From an uncultured Lachnospiraceae bacterium (GTDB lineage Bacteria; Bacillota_A; Clostridia; Lachnospirales; Lachnospiraceae), in contig CAJUOF010000099.1 of the NCBI GenBank assembly GCA_910587905.1, positions 1-16,582 on the forward strand: 16,582 nucleotides of DNA, written 5' to 3'. Below are positions 7,298 through 13,978 of this stretch, piece by piece (the stretch's first letter is position 1; the number at the start of each line of letters is the position of its first letter). The notes below the pieces were generated by a model. The model was not told where the DNA came from, did no database searches, and worked only from the letters and a program-made list of their open reading frames with translations. Position numbers and translations under genes: made by a program.

Positions 7298-7316
7298 GAA
7301 TAGAAATCGTTTTCAT
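7298..7316 (+). promoter_or_regulatory. Operator C, cre/LacI-family-like palindrome at the CaiB-like promoter
   Basis: GAATAGAAATCGTTTTCAT is base-for-base identical to 3473-3491 (operator A). It covers the predicted transcription start, and its complement matches WTGNAANCGNWNNCW fully. Exact identity over 19 bases between two intergenic sites 3.8 kb apart argues for one shared regulator. Confidence 0.76.
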
Positions 7317-7368
7317 ATCGCTAGTCCACTTACAAACCGATACTGTTTATCTGTACTGGAGGTTCTAT

Positions 7369-8559
7369 ATGGAAGGTATCTTAAAAGGAGTGCGTATTCT
7401 GGACCTTGGCCGCTTTATTTCCGCCCCTTTCTGCGGAATGCTTTTGGCGGACATGGGGGCGGAGGTCATCAAGATCGAGCGGGTCGGTGCCGGAGAGGAC
7501 GGCCGGCGCCTGGGTCCCTACAAGGACGGGATCAGTGTATACGTCACTGCCTTCAATCGAAATAAAAAAGGCATCACCATCAATTTCCGCTCCGACGAGG
7601 GAAAGGCCCTCTTCCGGGAACTGATCGAACAGTCGGACGTGATCATCGAAAATTTCCGTCCCGGCACCATGGCCAAAATGGGCTTTGATTATGAAGCCTG
7701 CAAGGACATCAATCCCCGCATCATCATGTCTTCGATTTCCGGCTTCGGGCAGGAGGGCCGTTATACCCACAAGGCCGCCTTTGACGGGATTGCCGCCGCC
7801 ATGAGCGGCATGTATGCGATCAACTTCACTCCCACCGGACCGAGGCCCACCGGCATCCCCCTGGGCGACCACATCTCCGGCATCTACAACGCACTGGCGA
7901 TTGTGATGGCCTTATACGACCGGGAGCGTACCGGGCGGGGGCAGTACATCGACACCGCCATGGTGGACTGCCTGTTCTCCGTATTCGAGACCCGTCTTCC
8001 CGGCTTTGCCTTAAACGGCGTCGATATCGGCGTCGTTCCGAAACATGACACGGGCGACCCGCTGGCCTGTCCGTCCAATGTCTATCGATGCAAAAACGGT
8101 TACGTGTGTCTCCACGCCGGAACAGATCCCAATTATAAACGCTTCGCCGAAATCACGCAGGATCCCCGCCTGATGCAGGAACAATATCTCCGCATCGAAA
8201 ACCGCATGGAGGACTACTTCACCGTGGACAGGCTGACTGCCGAATGGTTCGCCGGACAGACCGTGGAGGACGCCGACCGGATTCTGACGGATGCAGGAGT
8301 TCCCTGCGGGATCGTCTGCAACCTGGACCGCATCCTCCACGATCCCAATTCCCTGGAGCGGGAAATGGTCGTATACACGGAGGTTCCCGGTCTGGGCAAG
8401 GTTCCCTTCGTGGGCAATCCCCTGAAGCTAAAAACCCGGCCAATCCAAAACCGGGAGCGTGCCCCCTTAATCGGAGAACACAACGAGGAAATTTTCAAGG
8501 GACTGTTACATAAAACAGAGGAAGAATTGGACAAGCTGCGAAAACAAGGGATCATCTGA
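7369..8559 (+). CDS. CaiB/BaiF-type family III acyl-CoA transferase
   Basis: 396 aa, normal for the family, from ATG 7369 behind GGAGG. The N-terminus GVRILDLGRFISAPFCGMLLADMGAEVIKIE (7-37) is the typical CoA-binding start. The catalytic aspartate of formyl-CoA transferase (Asp169) corresponds to D167 in GIPLGDHISG. Further family blocks are VIIENFRPGTMAKMG (91-105), ISGFGQEG (123-130) and DTAMVDCLF. Family III enzymes move CoA between a donor acyl-CoA and an acid through an interlocked dimer. It is the only plus-strand gene of the locus, monocistronic, with its own operator and a terminator after it. Known relatives act on carnitine/crotonobetaine, bile acids, oxalate or aryl-succinates. Which of these, if any, applies cannot be told. 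It gives the locus a third way of making CoA thioesters. Confidence 0.94.
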   Translation: MEGILKGVRILDLGRFISAPFCGMLLADMGAEVIKIERVGAGEDGRRLGPYKDGISVYVTAFNRNKKGITINFRSDEGKALFRELIEQSDVIIENFRPGTMAKMGFDYEACKDINPRIIMSSISGFGQEGRYTHKAAFDGIAAAMSGMYAINFTPTGPRPTGIPLGDHISGIYNALAIVMALYDRERTGRGQYIDTAMVDCLFSVFETRLPGFALNGVDIGVVPKHDTGDPLACPSNVYRCKNGYVCLHAGTDPNYKRFAEITQDPRLMQEQYLRIENRMEDYFTVDRLTAEWFAGQTVEDADRILTDAGVPCGIVCNLDRILHDPNSLEREMVVYTEVPGLGKVPFVGNPLKLKTRPIQNRERAPLIGEHNEEIFKGLLHKTEEELDKLRKQGII

Positions 8560-8586
8560 CTTCCTTTCATATCTATCAAAATTTAT

Positions 8587-8628
8587 CAAGGAAAAACGAC
8601 CCTGTGTCCACAGGGTCGTTTTTCCTTG
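8587..8628. terminator. Bidirectional intrinsic terminator
   Basis: A near-perfect 42-base palindrome: left arm 8587-8606 (CAAGGAAAAACGACCCTGTG) pairs with 8609-8628. The GC core CCCTGTG/CACAGGG is flanked by GTTTTT on both strands. It stands 27 bp after the CaiB-like gene and 27 bp after the DUF1540 gene, so it can end both converging transcripts. Confidence 0.9.
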
Positions 8629-8655
8629 TCCTTGCGATTCTTGCCGCCTGGTTTC

Positions 8656-8970
8656 TTACCTGGCCTGATAGGTGGCGCACTCCGTCTGTGCCGGGATCTT
8701 CGCCTGGTGTCCGGCGATGGAAATCTCCTCCGCCGTGCACTGACGTCCCTCGTTGTAAATGCAGGACGTGGCCTCGCACTCCACGGTCAGCCCCCTGCAG
8801 GGCGTCTCGTACTGGTTCCGGCAGTTGTTCTGGGTCTGCTCGTCAAAGCTGGCGCAGCAAGTGTCTCCACAGCAGTTTGCGGCAGAGCCCTCCACCAGGA
8901 TCGTACCCTTACAGCAGAACCGGTCACAGTTGTGGACACAGGTCTCTGCACTGCATACCAAATCCGTCAT
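8656..8970 (-). CDS. Cysteine-rich protein with two DUF1540 modules
   Basis: 104 aa from ATG 8970, preceded by AAGGAGG. It has two copies of the DUF1540-type pattern. The first is C6-x4-C11-x3-C15 with C19 and C20 (VCSAETCVHNCDRFCC). The second is C65-x4-C70-IYN-x4-C77-x-AEEISIAG and a late C97. The spacer between them adds more cysteines (CCGDTCC). No signal peptide or membrane segment is seen. The regular cysteine spacing suggests metal binding, but the family has no settled function. The gene begins 54 bp after thrS in the same direction with no terminator between, so read-through from thrS is likely; the palindromic terminator then follows it. Confidence 0.85.
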   Translation of the reverse strand: MTDLVCSAETCVHNCDRFCCKGTILVEGSAANCCGDTCCASFDEQTQNNCRNQYETPCRGLTVECEATSCIYNEGRQCTAEEISIAGHQAKIPAQTECATYQAR

Positions 8971-9024
8971 GACAATTCCTCCTTCTCTCGTAGTCGGAAT
9001 TAGTCTGCCCGGAAACAGTGAATT

Positions 9025-10950
9025 TTATTCTGCCTTCGCCACCGCCCGGTTTTCTTTGTTTTTAATTTCTTTCGTCACGTCCTCCACAAAGGCTTCCAGG
9101 GATTTCTGTCCCTCGTCCCCGTTCCACCGGCTGCGGACGGAAACGCATCCTTCCGCCTCCTCCTTCTCGCCCACCACCAGCATGTAGGGGAGCTTCTGAA
9201 GCTGGGCCTCCCGGATCTTATATCCGATCTTCTCGGATTTGGTATCCACCTCCGCACGGATCCCGGCCCCGGAGAGAGCGGCCGCCACCTTCCCGGCGTA
9301 ATCCAGGTATTTGTCGGAGATCGGAAGCACCCGGACCTGCACGGGGGCCAGCCAGGTGGGGAAGGCCCCGGCGAAGTGCTCGATGAGGATGCCGATGAAC
9401 CGCTCGATGGAGCCGAAGGCCACCCGGTGGATCATGATGGGCCTGTGGGCCGCACCGTCCGCCCCGGTGTATTCCAGCTCAAACCGGAGAGGAAGCTGGA
9501 AATCCAGCTGGATGGTCCCGCACTGCCAGGTCCTTCCCAGGGAATCCTCCAGGTGGAAGTCGATCTTCGGGCCATAGAAGGCGCCGTCCCCCTCGTTGAC
9601 CACGTAGGGAAGACCCAGGTCGTCCAGGGCGCTTCTTAAGCCGTCCGTGGCCATCTCCCAGTCCTCGTCGCTCCCCATGCTGTTTTCCGGCCTGGTGGAA
9701 AGCTCCACGTGGTACTTAAAGCCAAAGAGACTGTACACCTCGTCGATGAGCCTCGCCACGCCCTTGATCTCGTCCTTGATCTGCTCCGGCGTCATGAAAA
9801 TGTGGGCGTCGTCCTGGGTGAAGCAGCGCACCCGCATGAGACCGTGGAGCTGGCCGGACTTCTCATGGCGGTGGACCAATCCCAGCTCTCCCATCCTGAG
9901 GGGCAGGTCCCGGTAGGAACGGGGCTCCGACTGATAGACCAGAATGCCGCCGGGACAGTTCATGGGCTTGATGGCATAATCCTGCTCGTCAATGACCGTC
10001 GTATACATGTTTTCCTGATAATGATCCCAGTGGCCGGAGGTCTCCCACAGGTGGCGGTTCAGGATGACGGGCGTGGAGATCTCCACGTAACCGTTCCTCT
10101 TATGGATCTCCCTCCAGTAATCCAGAAGAGTGTTCTTAAGCTCCATGCCCTTCGGCAGGAAGAAGGGGAAGCCCGGTCCCTCGTCGCTCATCATGAAGAG
10201 CCCCAGCTCCTTGCCCAGCTTCCGGTGGTCCCTCTTCTTCGCCTCCTCGATCCGCTGTAAATACTCCTCCAGCTCCGACTTCTTCGTGAAGGCCGTGCCG
10301 TAGATCCTGGTCAGCATCTTGTTCTTCTCGCTGCCCCGCCAGTAGGCCCCCGCCAGGCTGGTGAGCTTAAAGGCCTTCACCGGCTTCGTGGTCATCAGGT
10401 GGGGCCCTGCGCAGAGGTCCGTGAACTCTCCCTGCTCATAGAAACTGATCTCGGCGTCCTCCGGAAGGTCCTCGATCAGCTCCACCTTGTAGGGCTCGCC
10501 CTTCTCCTCCATGAAGGCAACGGCCTCCGCCCTGGGCTTCGTGAACCGGGCGAGGGGCAGGGCCTCCTTGACGATCTTCTTCATCTCCGCCTCGACCTTT
10601 TCCAGATCCTCGGCGGTAAAAGGCGTCTCGCTGTCAATGTCGTAATAGAAGCCGTCCGCAATGGAAGGGCCGATGGCCAGCTTCACATCGGGATAAAGCC
10701 GTTTTATGGCCTGTGCCATAATATGGGAAGCCGTGTGACGGAAGGCCGCCCGGCCCCCCTCGTCCGCAAAAGTCAGGATATTCAGGGCGCAATCCCTGTC
10801 CACCATGGTCCGAAGGTCCACGACCTCGCCGTCGATCTCTCCGGCGCAGGCCACCCTCGCCAGTCCCTCGCTCAGATCCGCTGCAATCTCGATGACGGAT
10901 CTCGCCTCCCCGTACTCCTTCACGGAGCCGTCCTTCAATGTGATCTTCAT
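9025..10950 (-). CDS. thrS: Threonyl-tRNA synthetase
   Basis: 641 aa, full length, from ATG 10950 with an AAGGAGA ribosome site. The TGS domain spans about 1-60. The editing domain (about 65-225), which removes mischarged Ser-tRNA(Thr), has HTASH (72-76) and C180/H184 in DLCAGPH. The class II catalytic core has motif 2 around LGLVHRHEKSG (357-366) and motif 3 as FGSIERF (512-518). The zinc ligands that pick threonine correspond to C332 (MNCPGG), H383 (DAHIF) and H508 (MIHRVAF). The anticodon-binding domain follows from about 537. It charges tRNA(Thr) in the cytosol. A T-box leader directly upstream regulates it by tRNA charging. Nothing in the sequence looks damaged. Confidence 0.98.
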   Translation of the reverse strand: MKITLKDGSVKEYGEARSVIEIAADLSEGLARVACAGEIDGEVVDLRTMVDRDCALNILTFADEGGRAAFRHTASHIMAQAIKRLYPDVKLAIGPSIADGFYYDIDSETPFTAEDLEKVEAEMKKIVKEALPLARFTKPRAEAVAFMEEKGEPYKVELIEDLPEDAEISFYEQGEFTDLCAGPHLMTTKPVKAFKLTSLAGAYWRGSEKNKMLTRIYGTAFTKKSELEEYLQRIEEAKKRDHRKLGKELGLFMMSDEGPGFPFFLPKGMELKNTLLDYWREIHKRNGYVEISTPVILNRHLWETSGHWDHYQENMYTTVIDEQDYAIKPMNCPGGILVYQSEPRSYRDLPLRMGELGLVHRHEKSGQLHGLMRVRCFTQDDAHIFMTPEQIKDEIKGVARLIDEVYSLFGFKYHVELSTRPENSMGSDEDWEMATDGLRSALDDLGLPYVVNEGDGAFYGPKIDFHLEDSLGRTWQCGTIQLDFQLPLRFELEYTGADGAAHRPIMIHRVAFGSIERFIGILIEHFAGAFPTWLAPVQVRVLPISDKYLDYAGKVAAALSGAGIRAEVDTKSEKIGYKIREAQLQKLPYMLVVGEKEEAEGCVSVRSRWNGDEGQKSLEAFVEDVTKEIKNKENRAVAKAE

Positions 10951-10982
10951 AATCGTTCTCCTTTTCTTTTTGAGTAAATGAC

Positions 10983-11023
10983 AAAAAGTCCCTTACCGCA
11001 TCACATTCCATACGGTAAGGGAC
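10983..11023 (-). terminator. Regulated terminator of the thrS T-box leader
   Basis: On the minus strand GTCCCTTACCG (11023-11013) and CGGTAAGGGAC (10998-10988) form an 11-bp stem followed by TTTTT (10987-10983). It lies directly after the T-box sequence, as expected for transcription attenuation. Confidence 0.92.
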
Positions 11024-11265
11024 GAATTCGCTGGTAATCCGTGGTTCCACCCTGCTTGACTCCTGGATCATCCACTCCAGAAATCCTCTTAAAAGGCGGT
11101 AACGGCGCCTGCCGGGCTGTATTAGAGCCGCTCCGAGCCGGTCTTCGACCTGCGTTCCCTGCAAAGGGCTTCCACCAATCCCCTTCTCGCTGTCCAATTC
11201 CCGCAGTCTACTGGTCTCATCAACGCATTGTCCTGCCGCCGACCTTCGGCAGCGTCAAATTCTTG
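10983..11265 (-). ncRNA. T-box riboswitch leader, threonine specific
   Basis: The conserved T-box AGGGTGGAACCACGG is at 11053-11039, holding the bulge bases that pair with the NCCA end of uncharged tRNA. Stem I features lie upstream: a GATGA motif and AGTA near 11222-11209, and the distal bulge and loop AGCGAGAAGGGGATTGGTGGAAG-like region at about 11193-11170. The 3' side of the specifier loop reads CGAAG-ACC-GGCTC. I take ACC (11142-11140) as the threonine specifier, because GAGACC upstream can pair with GGCTC below it, and CTGCG with CGCAG above it. Uncharged tRNA(Thr) should stabilise the antiterminator and switch thrS on. The specifier was placed by eye. Confidence 0.9.
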
Positions 11266-11269
11266 TATC

Positions 11270-11298
11270 AGTATATACTCGAAGCTTCCGTTTGTCAA
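11270..11298 (-). promoter_or_regulatory. thrS: Promoter of the thrS T-box leader
   Basis: On the minus strand TTGACA (11298-11293), 17 bases and TATACT (11275-11270) form a near-consensus sigma-A promoter. Transcription should start near 11263. The -35 lies only 15 bp past the end of the decayed transposase-like gene. Confidence 0.85.
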
Positions 11299-11312
11299 CG
11301 GGATTTTTTCAC

Positions 11313-11974
11313 CTATGCTCTTTCCACGGAGCTTTCCCGGAGCCGGCGCACAAACTCCTCCGGTTTTTTTAACAGCTTCGCAATCTCTTCCGTGGAGTAA
11401 CCATCCCTGACCCATTCACAGACCAACTCCCGGATTCCATCCTGGCGTCCTTCCTGGCGTCCCTCTTCAAATCCTTCCTGTTTCAATTTTTCCAGAGCCG
11501 TACACATATTCGATACCTCCCCGCCGTTTCCCTGGCGCATCAGTTCTGCGGAATCCGTAATCTTTCCGATGACTGTGATCAATCCGGGATCGATCTCCCT
11601 GTGTTTATATAATGCCGCAATTTTGCCAAAATTTCCGTTGAATATCTCCCTTGAAATCTCGAAGACCGTCTTTACGTCGTCGTTGTGGAACACATACCGG
11701 TCGCTTTCCCGAATCTGGACAAGATTCATCTTATAATCAGAAAAAATACGCTCAATCTCTTCCGGCATTTCCACGATCATATCCTTCAGGCACATCGGAC
11801 CGTCCCACGGTTTTTGTATCCCATCCCGTCATACAAAAGAGTCCTGAGGGGCATTGCGTAATGGATGTTCTGCTGGGATTCGATCCCGAAGACCGCAAAC
11901 TCCACGCCGAAAGCCATCTTTTTTACCACGTCCCTGACCCGGACAAGGGATAGCAGTTTTTCTGAGATCGGCAA
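11313..11974 (-). pseudogene. Decayed Rpn/PD-(D/E)XK nuclease family transposase-like gene
   Basis: Two reading frames hold successive parts of one known family. The first (from 11974) reads RDVVKKMAFGVEFAVFGIE, then SQQNIHYAMPLRTLLYDGMGY, the end of the nuclease core. The second (in frame from 11806 to the stop at 11313) reads WDGPMCLKDMI, then the C-terminal part VFEISREIFNGNFGKIAALYKHREIDP and an EEGRQEGRQDG tail. In intact relatives YDAxxY and WDGP are separated by some tens of residues and share one frame; here they are almost adjacent and shifted, so an internal deletion with frame change is the simplest reading. The N-terminal part before RDVVKK is also missing. The last 160 codons are still open (ATG 11795), so a short protein could be made, but without a nuclease core. 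Family members are linked to recombination; this copy should be inactive. Confidence 0.78.
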
Positions 11975-11991
11975 TCACCAATTTACTCCGG

Positions 11992-12471
11992 TTATGAAAA
12001 ATCGAACTCCCGCTCCAATAGTTCCGCCGCACACTTTACCAGCTCCTTGCAGGGCCGCTTTTTATAGTATTCTGCCGTCCGCTCAGAAGGAGCGGCGTCC
12101 TCCTCTTTTTTCTGCCCTTCGGAAAGACCGAGAAGCTCGCCGCAGACGATGCTTCCGTTCCTCTCCCGGAACGCCTCCGCCAGCTTCCGCATCCTTCCGT
12201 AGTTTTCCGTCTTCTTCCGCCTGTCACCGGCATCCGTGTTCCCGGTCTCCAGACCACAGACCAGGGCCATGCCGGACACGGCCCCGCAGACCTGCCGCAT
12301 GCGCCCCATGCCGCCGCCAAAAGAACAGGACAGCTTAAGGGCCATCTCCCGGTCAAGCCCGTAGCGGTCCGCAAAAGCCAGGAACACCGACTGACAGCAA
12401 TTGAATCCCTCCTGAAAATAGTCCGCCGCCCGCTCGGAGCGTGCCACAGTGCTTTCTTTTTTCTCTTCCAT
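11992..12471 (-). CDS. C_GCAxxG_C_C family redox-type protein
   Basis: 159 aa from ATG 12471, behind GGGGAGG. It matches the C_GCAxxG_C_C family (Pfam PF09719/TIGR01909) through FQEGFNCCQSVFLAF (19-33, C25 and C26), then LSCSFGGGMGRMRQVCGAVSGMALVCGL (47-74), with the later cysteines C110 and C141 completing the pattern. The first motif is NCCQS rather than the more usual NCAQS. Family proteins are thought to be redox active or metal binding and often occur beside transport or redox genes in anaerobes, but the function is not fixed. Predicted cytosolic: no signal peptide is seen. It stands alone between a decayed transposase-like gene and a long palindromic element. A TATACT box at 12509-12504, on the edge of that element, may serve as its -10. 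Confidence 0.85.
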   Translation of the reverse strand: MEEKKESTVARSERAADYFQEGFNCCQSVFLAFADRYGLDREMALKLSCSFGGGMGRMRQVCGAVSGMALVCGLETGNTDAGDRRKKTENYGRMRKLAEAFRERNGSIVCGELLGLSEGQKKEEDAAPSERTAEYYKKRPCKELVKCAAELLEREFDFS

Positions 12472-12510
12472 ATCCCGGGATCCTCCCCTTTCTCCCTCTG
12501 CAAAGTATAA

Positions 12511-12725
12511 AGGTAATTGCGAAACCGCAAAACTTGGGAAGGATTCTGACGACTGCTTCCAGGAAAAGCCCTCTGCGCCATGGAAACGAGACCATGGAAA
12601 ACAGGAGGGTCTATACCCGAGTGTTTTCTGCGCTTATGGGCTCGTTGGAATGGTTGGCGCAGCAGGCTTTGGATGGACGCAGTCGTCAGAATCCCCCCCT
12701 CTAATTTCGAACTGCGCAATTACCT
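12511..12725. repeat. 215-bp imperfect palindrome, MITE-like foldback element
   Basis: The ends are exact inverted copies: AGGTAATTGCG (12511-12521) and CGCAATTACCT (12715-12725). Inside, GGATTCTGACGACTGC (12541-12556) matches the complement at 12678-12693, CTGCGCCA (12572-12579) pairs near 12656-12663, AACGAG (12585-12590) pairs at 12641-12646, and the centre near 12608-12619 (GGTCTATACCCG) is itself nearly palindromic. Almost the whole length can thus fold into one long hairpin. No ORF inside is convincing. No clear target duplication is visible in the flanks (AAGTATAA left, GTAATAG right). It fills the gap between the amidase and the C_GCAxxG gene. A non-autonomous transposable element is the best guess; a structured RNA or regulatory hairpin is the alternative. 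Confidence 0.75.
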
Positions 12726-12745
12726 GTAATAGTTGCTCCGTCCCC

Positions 12746-13864
12746 TTACCGCCCGAAATAGGCGTCGATCCCGTCGGCGATGCCCTGCACGATCTTTGCC
12801 TGGCAGGATGCCGACGCCATCTCCAAGTCCTCGTCGGGATTGCTCATGTATCCCATCTCCACGATGGTCACCGGCACCTCACACCAGTTGATCCCGCTCA
12901 TGGTGTCCGTCTCCCACACGCCGTTGCTCCCGAAGCCCGTGGATGCCGTCATGTGGTCCAGGATACAGTCAGAAAGCGCCCGGCTCTCGTCATAGATCTG
13001 GCTGCAGAAAGGATTGGAGGGCGTGGGGCAGATAGTCATGGAGCCGGTCTTCCCGGAATTGTCGGAACCGTTGGCGTGGATGCGCACAAAGGCGCCTGCG
13101 TCCGCGTCGTTGGCGATGGCCGCCCGCTCCGCATTGCTGATATTCACGTCGTTGGTCTCCCGAACCATCAACACCTGGTAGCCCCGTGTAAGAAGCTCGT
13201 CCCGAAGCTGCAAAGACACCGCCAGGTTTAATTCCGACTCGTCCAGCCCGGAGGCAGAGCCCGCCGTGCCGTAGGAGACCTTCTTTTTCGTCTCGGAAGC
13301 CCCGGGCCCCACCGGCTCCTGCTCGTTGTTGCCCACGGCCTGATGGCCCGGATCAATGCAGACCAAGGGGCCGTTTCCCGCATGGTAGATGCCCGTCCCC
13401 GCCTGGGCCTCGCCGGGAATGACTACCTTGGGCTCTTCCGTCGACAGGTATTCCGTGGCAATGAAACAAGTCTCCCCCTCGTACTCCACCCGGCTCCAGG
13501 TCTCATGGTAGCCGGTCCTCGTCACCGACTGGCCGGTGCGAAGCTTTCCAAGGGCCTCGGCCCCGGTATCGGCCTCCCTCCGGATATTCACCGTCTCCGT
13601 CGCATAGACAGTCTCGTCCGTCTCTGCGAAGACGAGGGCTTCCGGCGTCTCCTCCGCCGTCGTCTCCTCCGTTTCCGCTGCGGCCTCCAAGCTTTCCGCT
13701 GCGGTCTGCTCCGTCGTCACTTCCTCTGCGGCCCCCAAAGTCGTCACGGGGGCCTTGGTCTCCGCCTCCTGCGGTGCCTTCCCGGCCTCCCCGCCGCATC
13801 CGGCAAGGGCCAGGAACAGCACGCCCGCCACTGCTGCGGCCACTTTGTTCTTCATCCTTTTCAT
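12746..13864 (-). CDS. N-acetylmuramoyl-L-alanine amidase (Amidase_3) lipoprotein with SH3-like domain
   Basis: 372 aa from ATG 13864, the start with GGGAGG upstream; an in-frame ATG at 13885 would add seven residues. Numbering from the chosen start, a lipoprotein signal ends in LAGC with C23. A long Thr/Glu/Ala-rich linker (about 25-80) is followed by a bacterial SH3 domain (about 86-140; VNIRREADTGAEALGKLRTG), probably for wall binding. The zinc amidase domain covers about 165-372. Its ligands and catalytic acid are visible: H174 (CIDPGHQ), E211 (SELN), H263 (RIHANGSD) and E336 (IVEMGYMSN). It should cleave the amide bond between muramic acid and stem peptide on the outer face of the membrane, in cell separation or wall turnover. 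It lies downstream of mnmA with a 114-bp gap and probably has its own control. Confidence 0.93.
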   Translation of the reverse strand: MKRMKNKVAAAVAGVLFLALAGCGGEAGKAPQEAETKAPVTTLGAAEEVTTEQTAAESLEAAAETEETTAEETPEALVFAETDETVYATETVNIRREADTGAEALGKLRTGQSVTRTGYHETWSRVEYEGETCFIATEYLSTEEPKVVIPGEAQAGTGIYHAGNGPLVCIDPGHQAVGNNEQEPVGPGASETKKKVSYGTAGSASGLDESELNLAVSLQLRDELLTRGYQVLMVRETNDVNISNAERAAIANDADAGAFVRIHANGSDNSGKTGSMTICPTPSNPFCSQIYDESRALSDCILDHMTASTGFGSNGVWETDTMSGINWCEVPVTIVEMGYMSNPDEDLEMASASCQAKIVQGIADGIDAYFGR

Positions 13865-13978
13865 CTCTTTTTTCCTCCCGGTCATTGATCTGTATCCCCT
13901 GTCCGTATCTCCCGTTTTTTATCGCCCGCCGCCCCGGCTTCCGCCTTTTTGGCATCCCGTCCCCGCAGCCCTATGCCC

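Noticed and set aside
1..8559. Known bile-acid (bai) or carnitine/gamma-butyrobetaine operon
   Set aside because: Only the ligase and family III transferase types are shared; no BaiCD, BaiE, BaiA, CaiA, BCCT transporter or acyl-CoA dehydrogenase is present.
12036..12719. Minus-strand ORF of 227 codons
   Set aside because: Another frame of the C_GCAxxG gene extended into the palindromic element; the overlapping frame has the family motifs.
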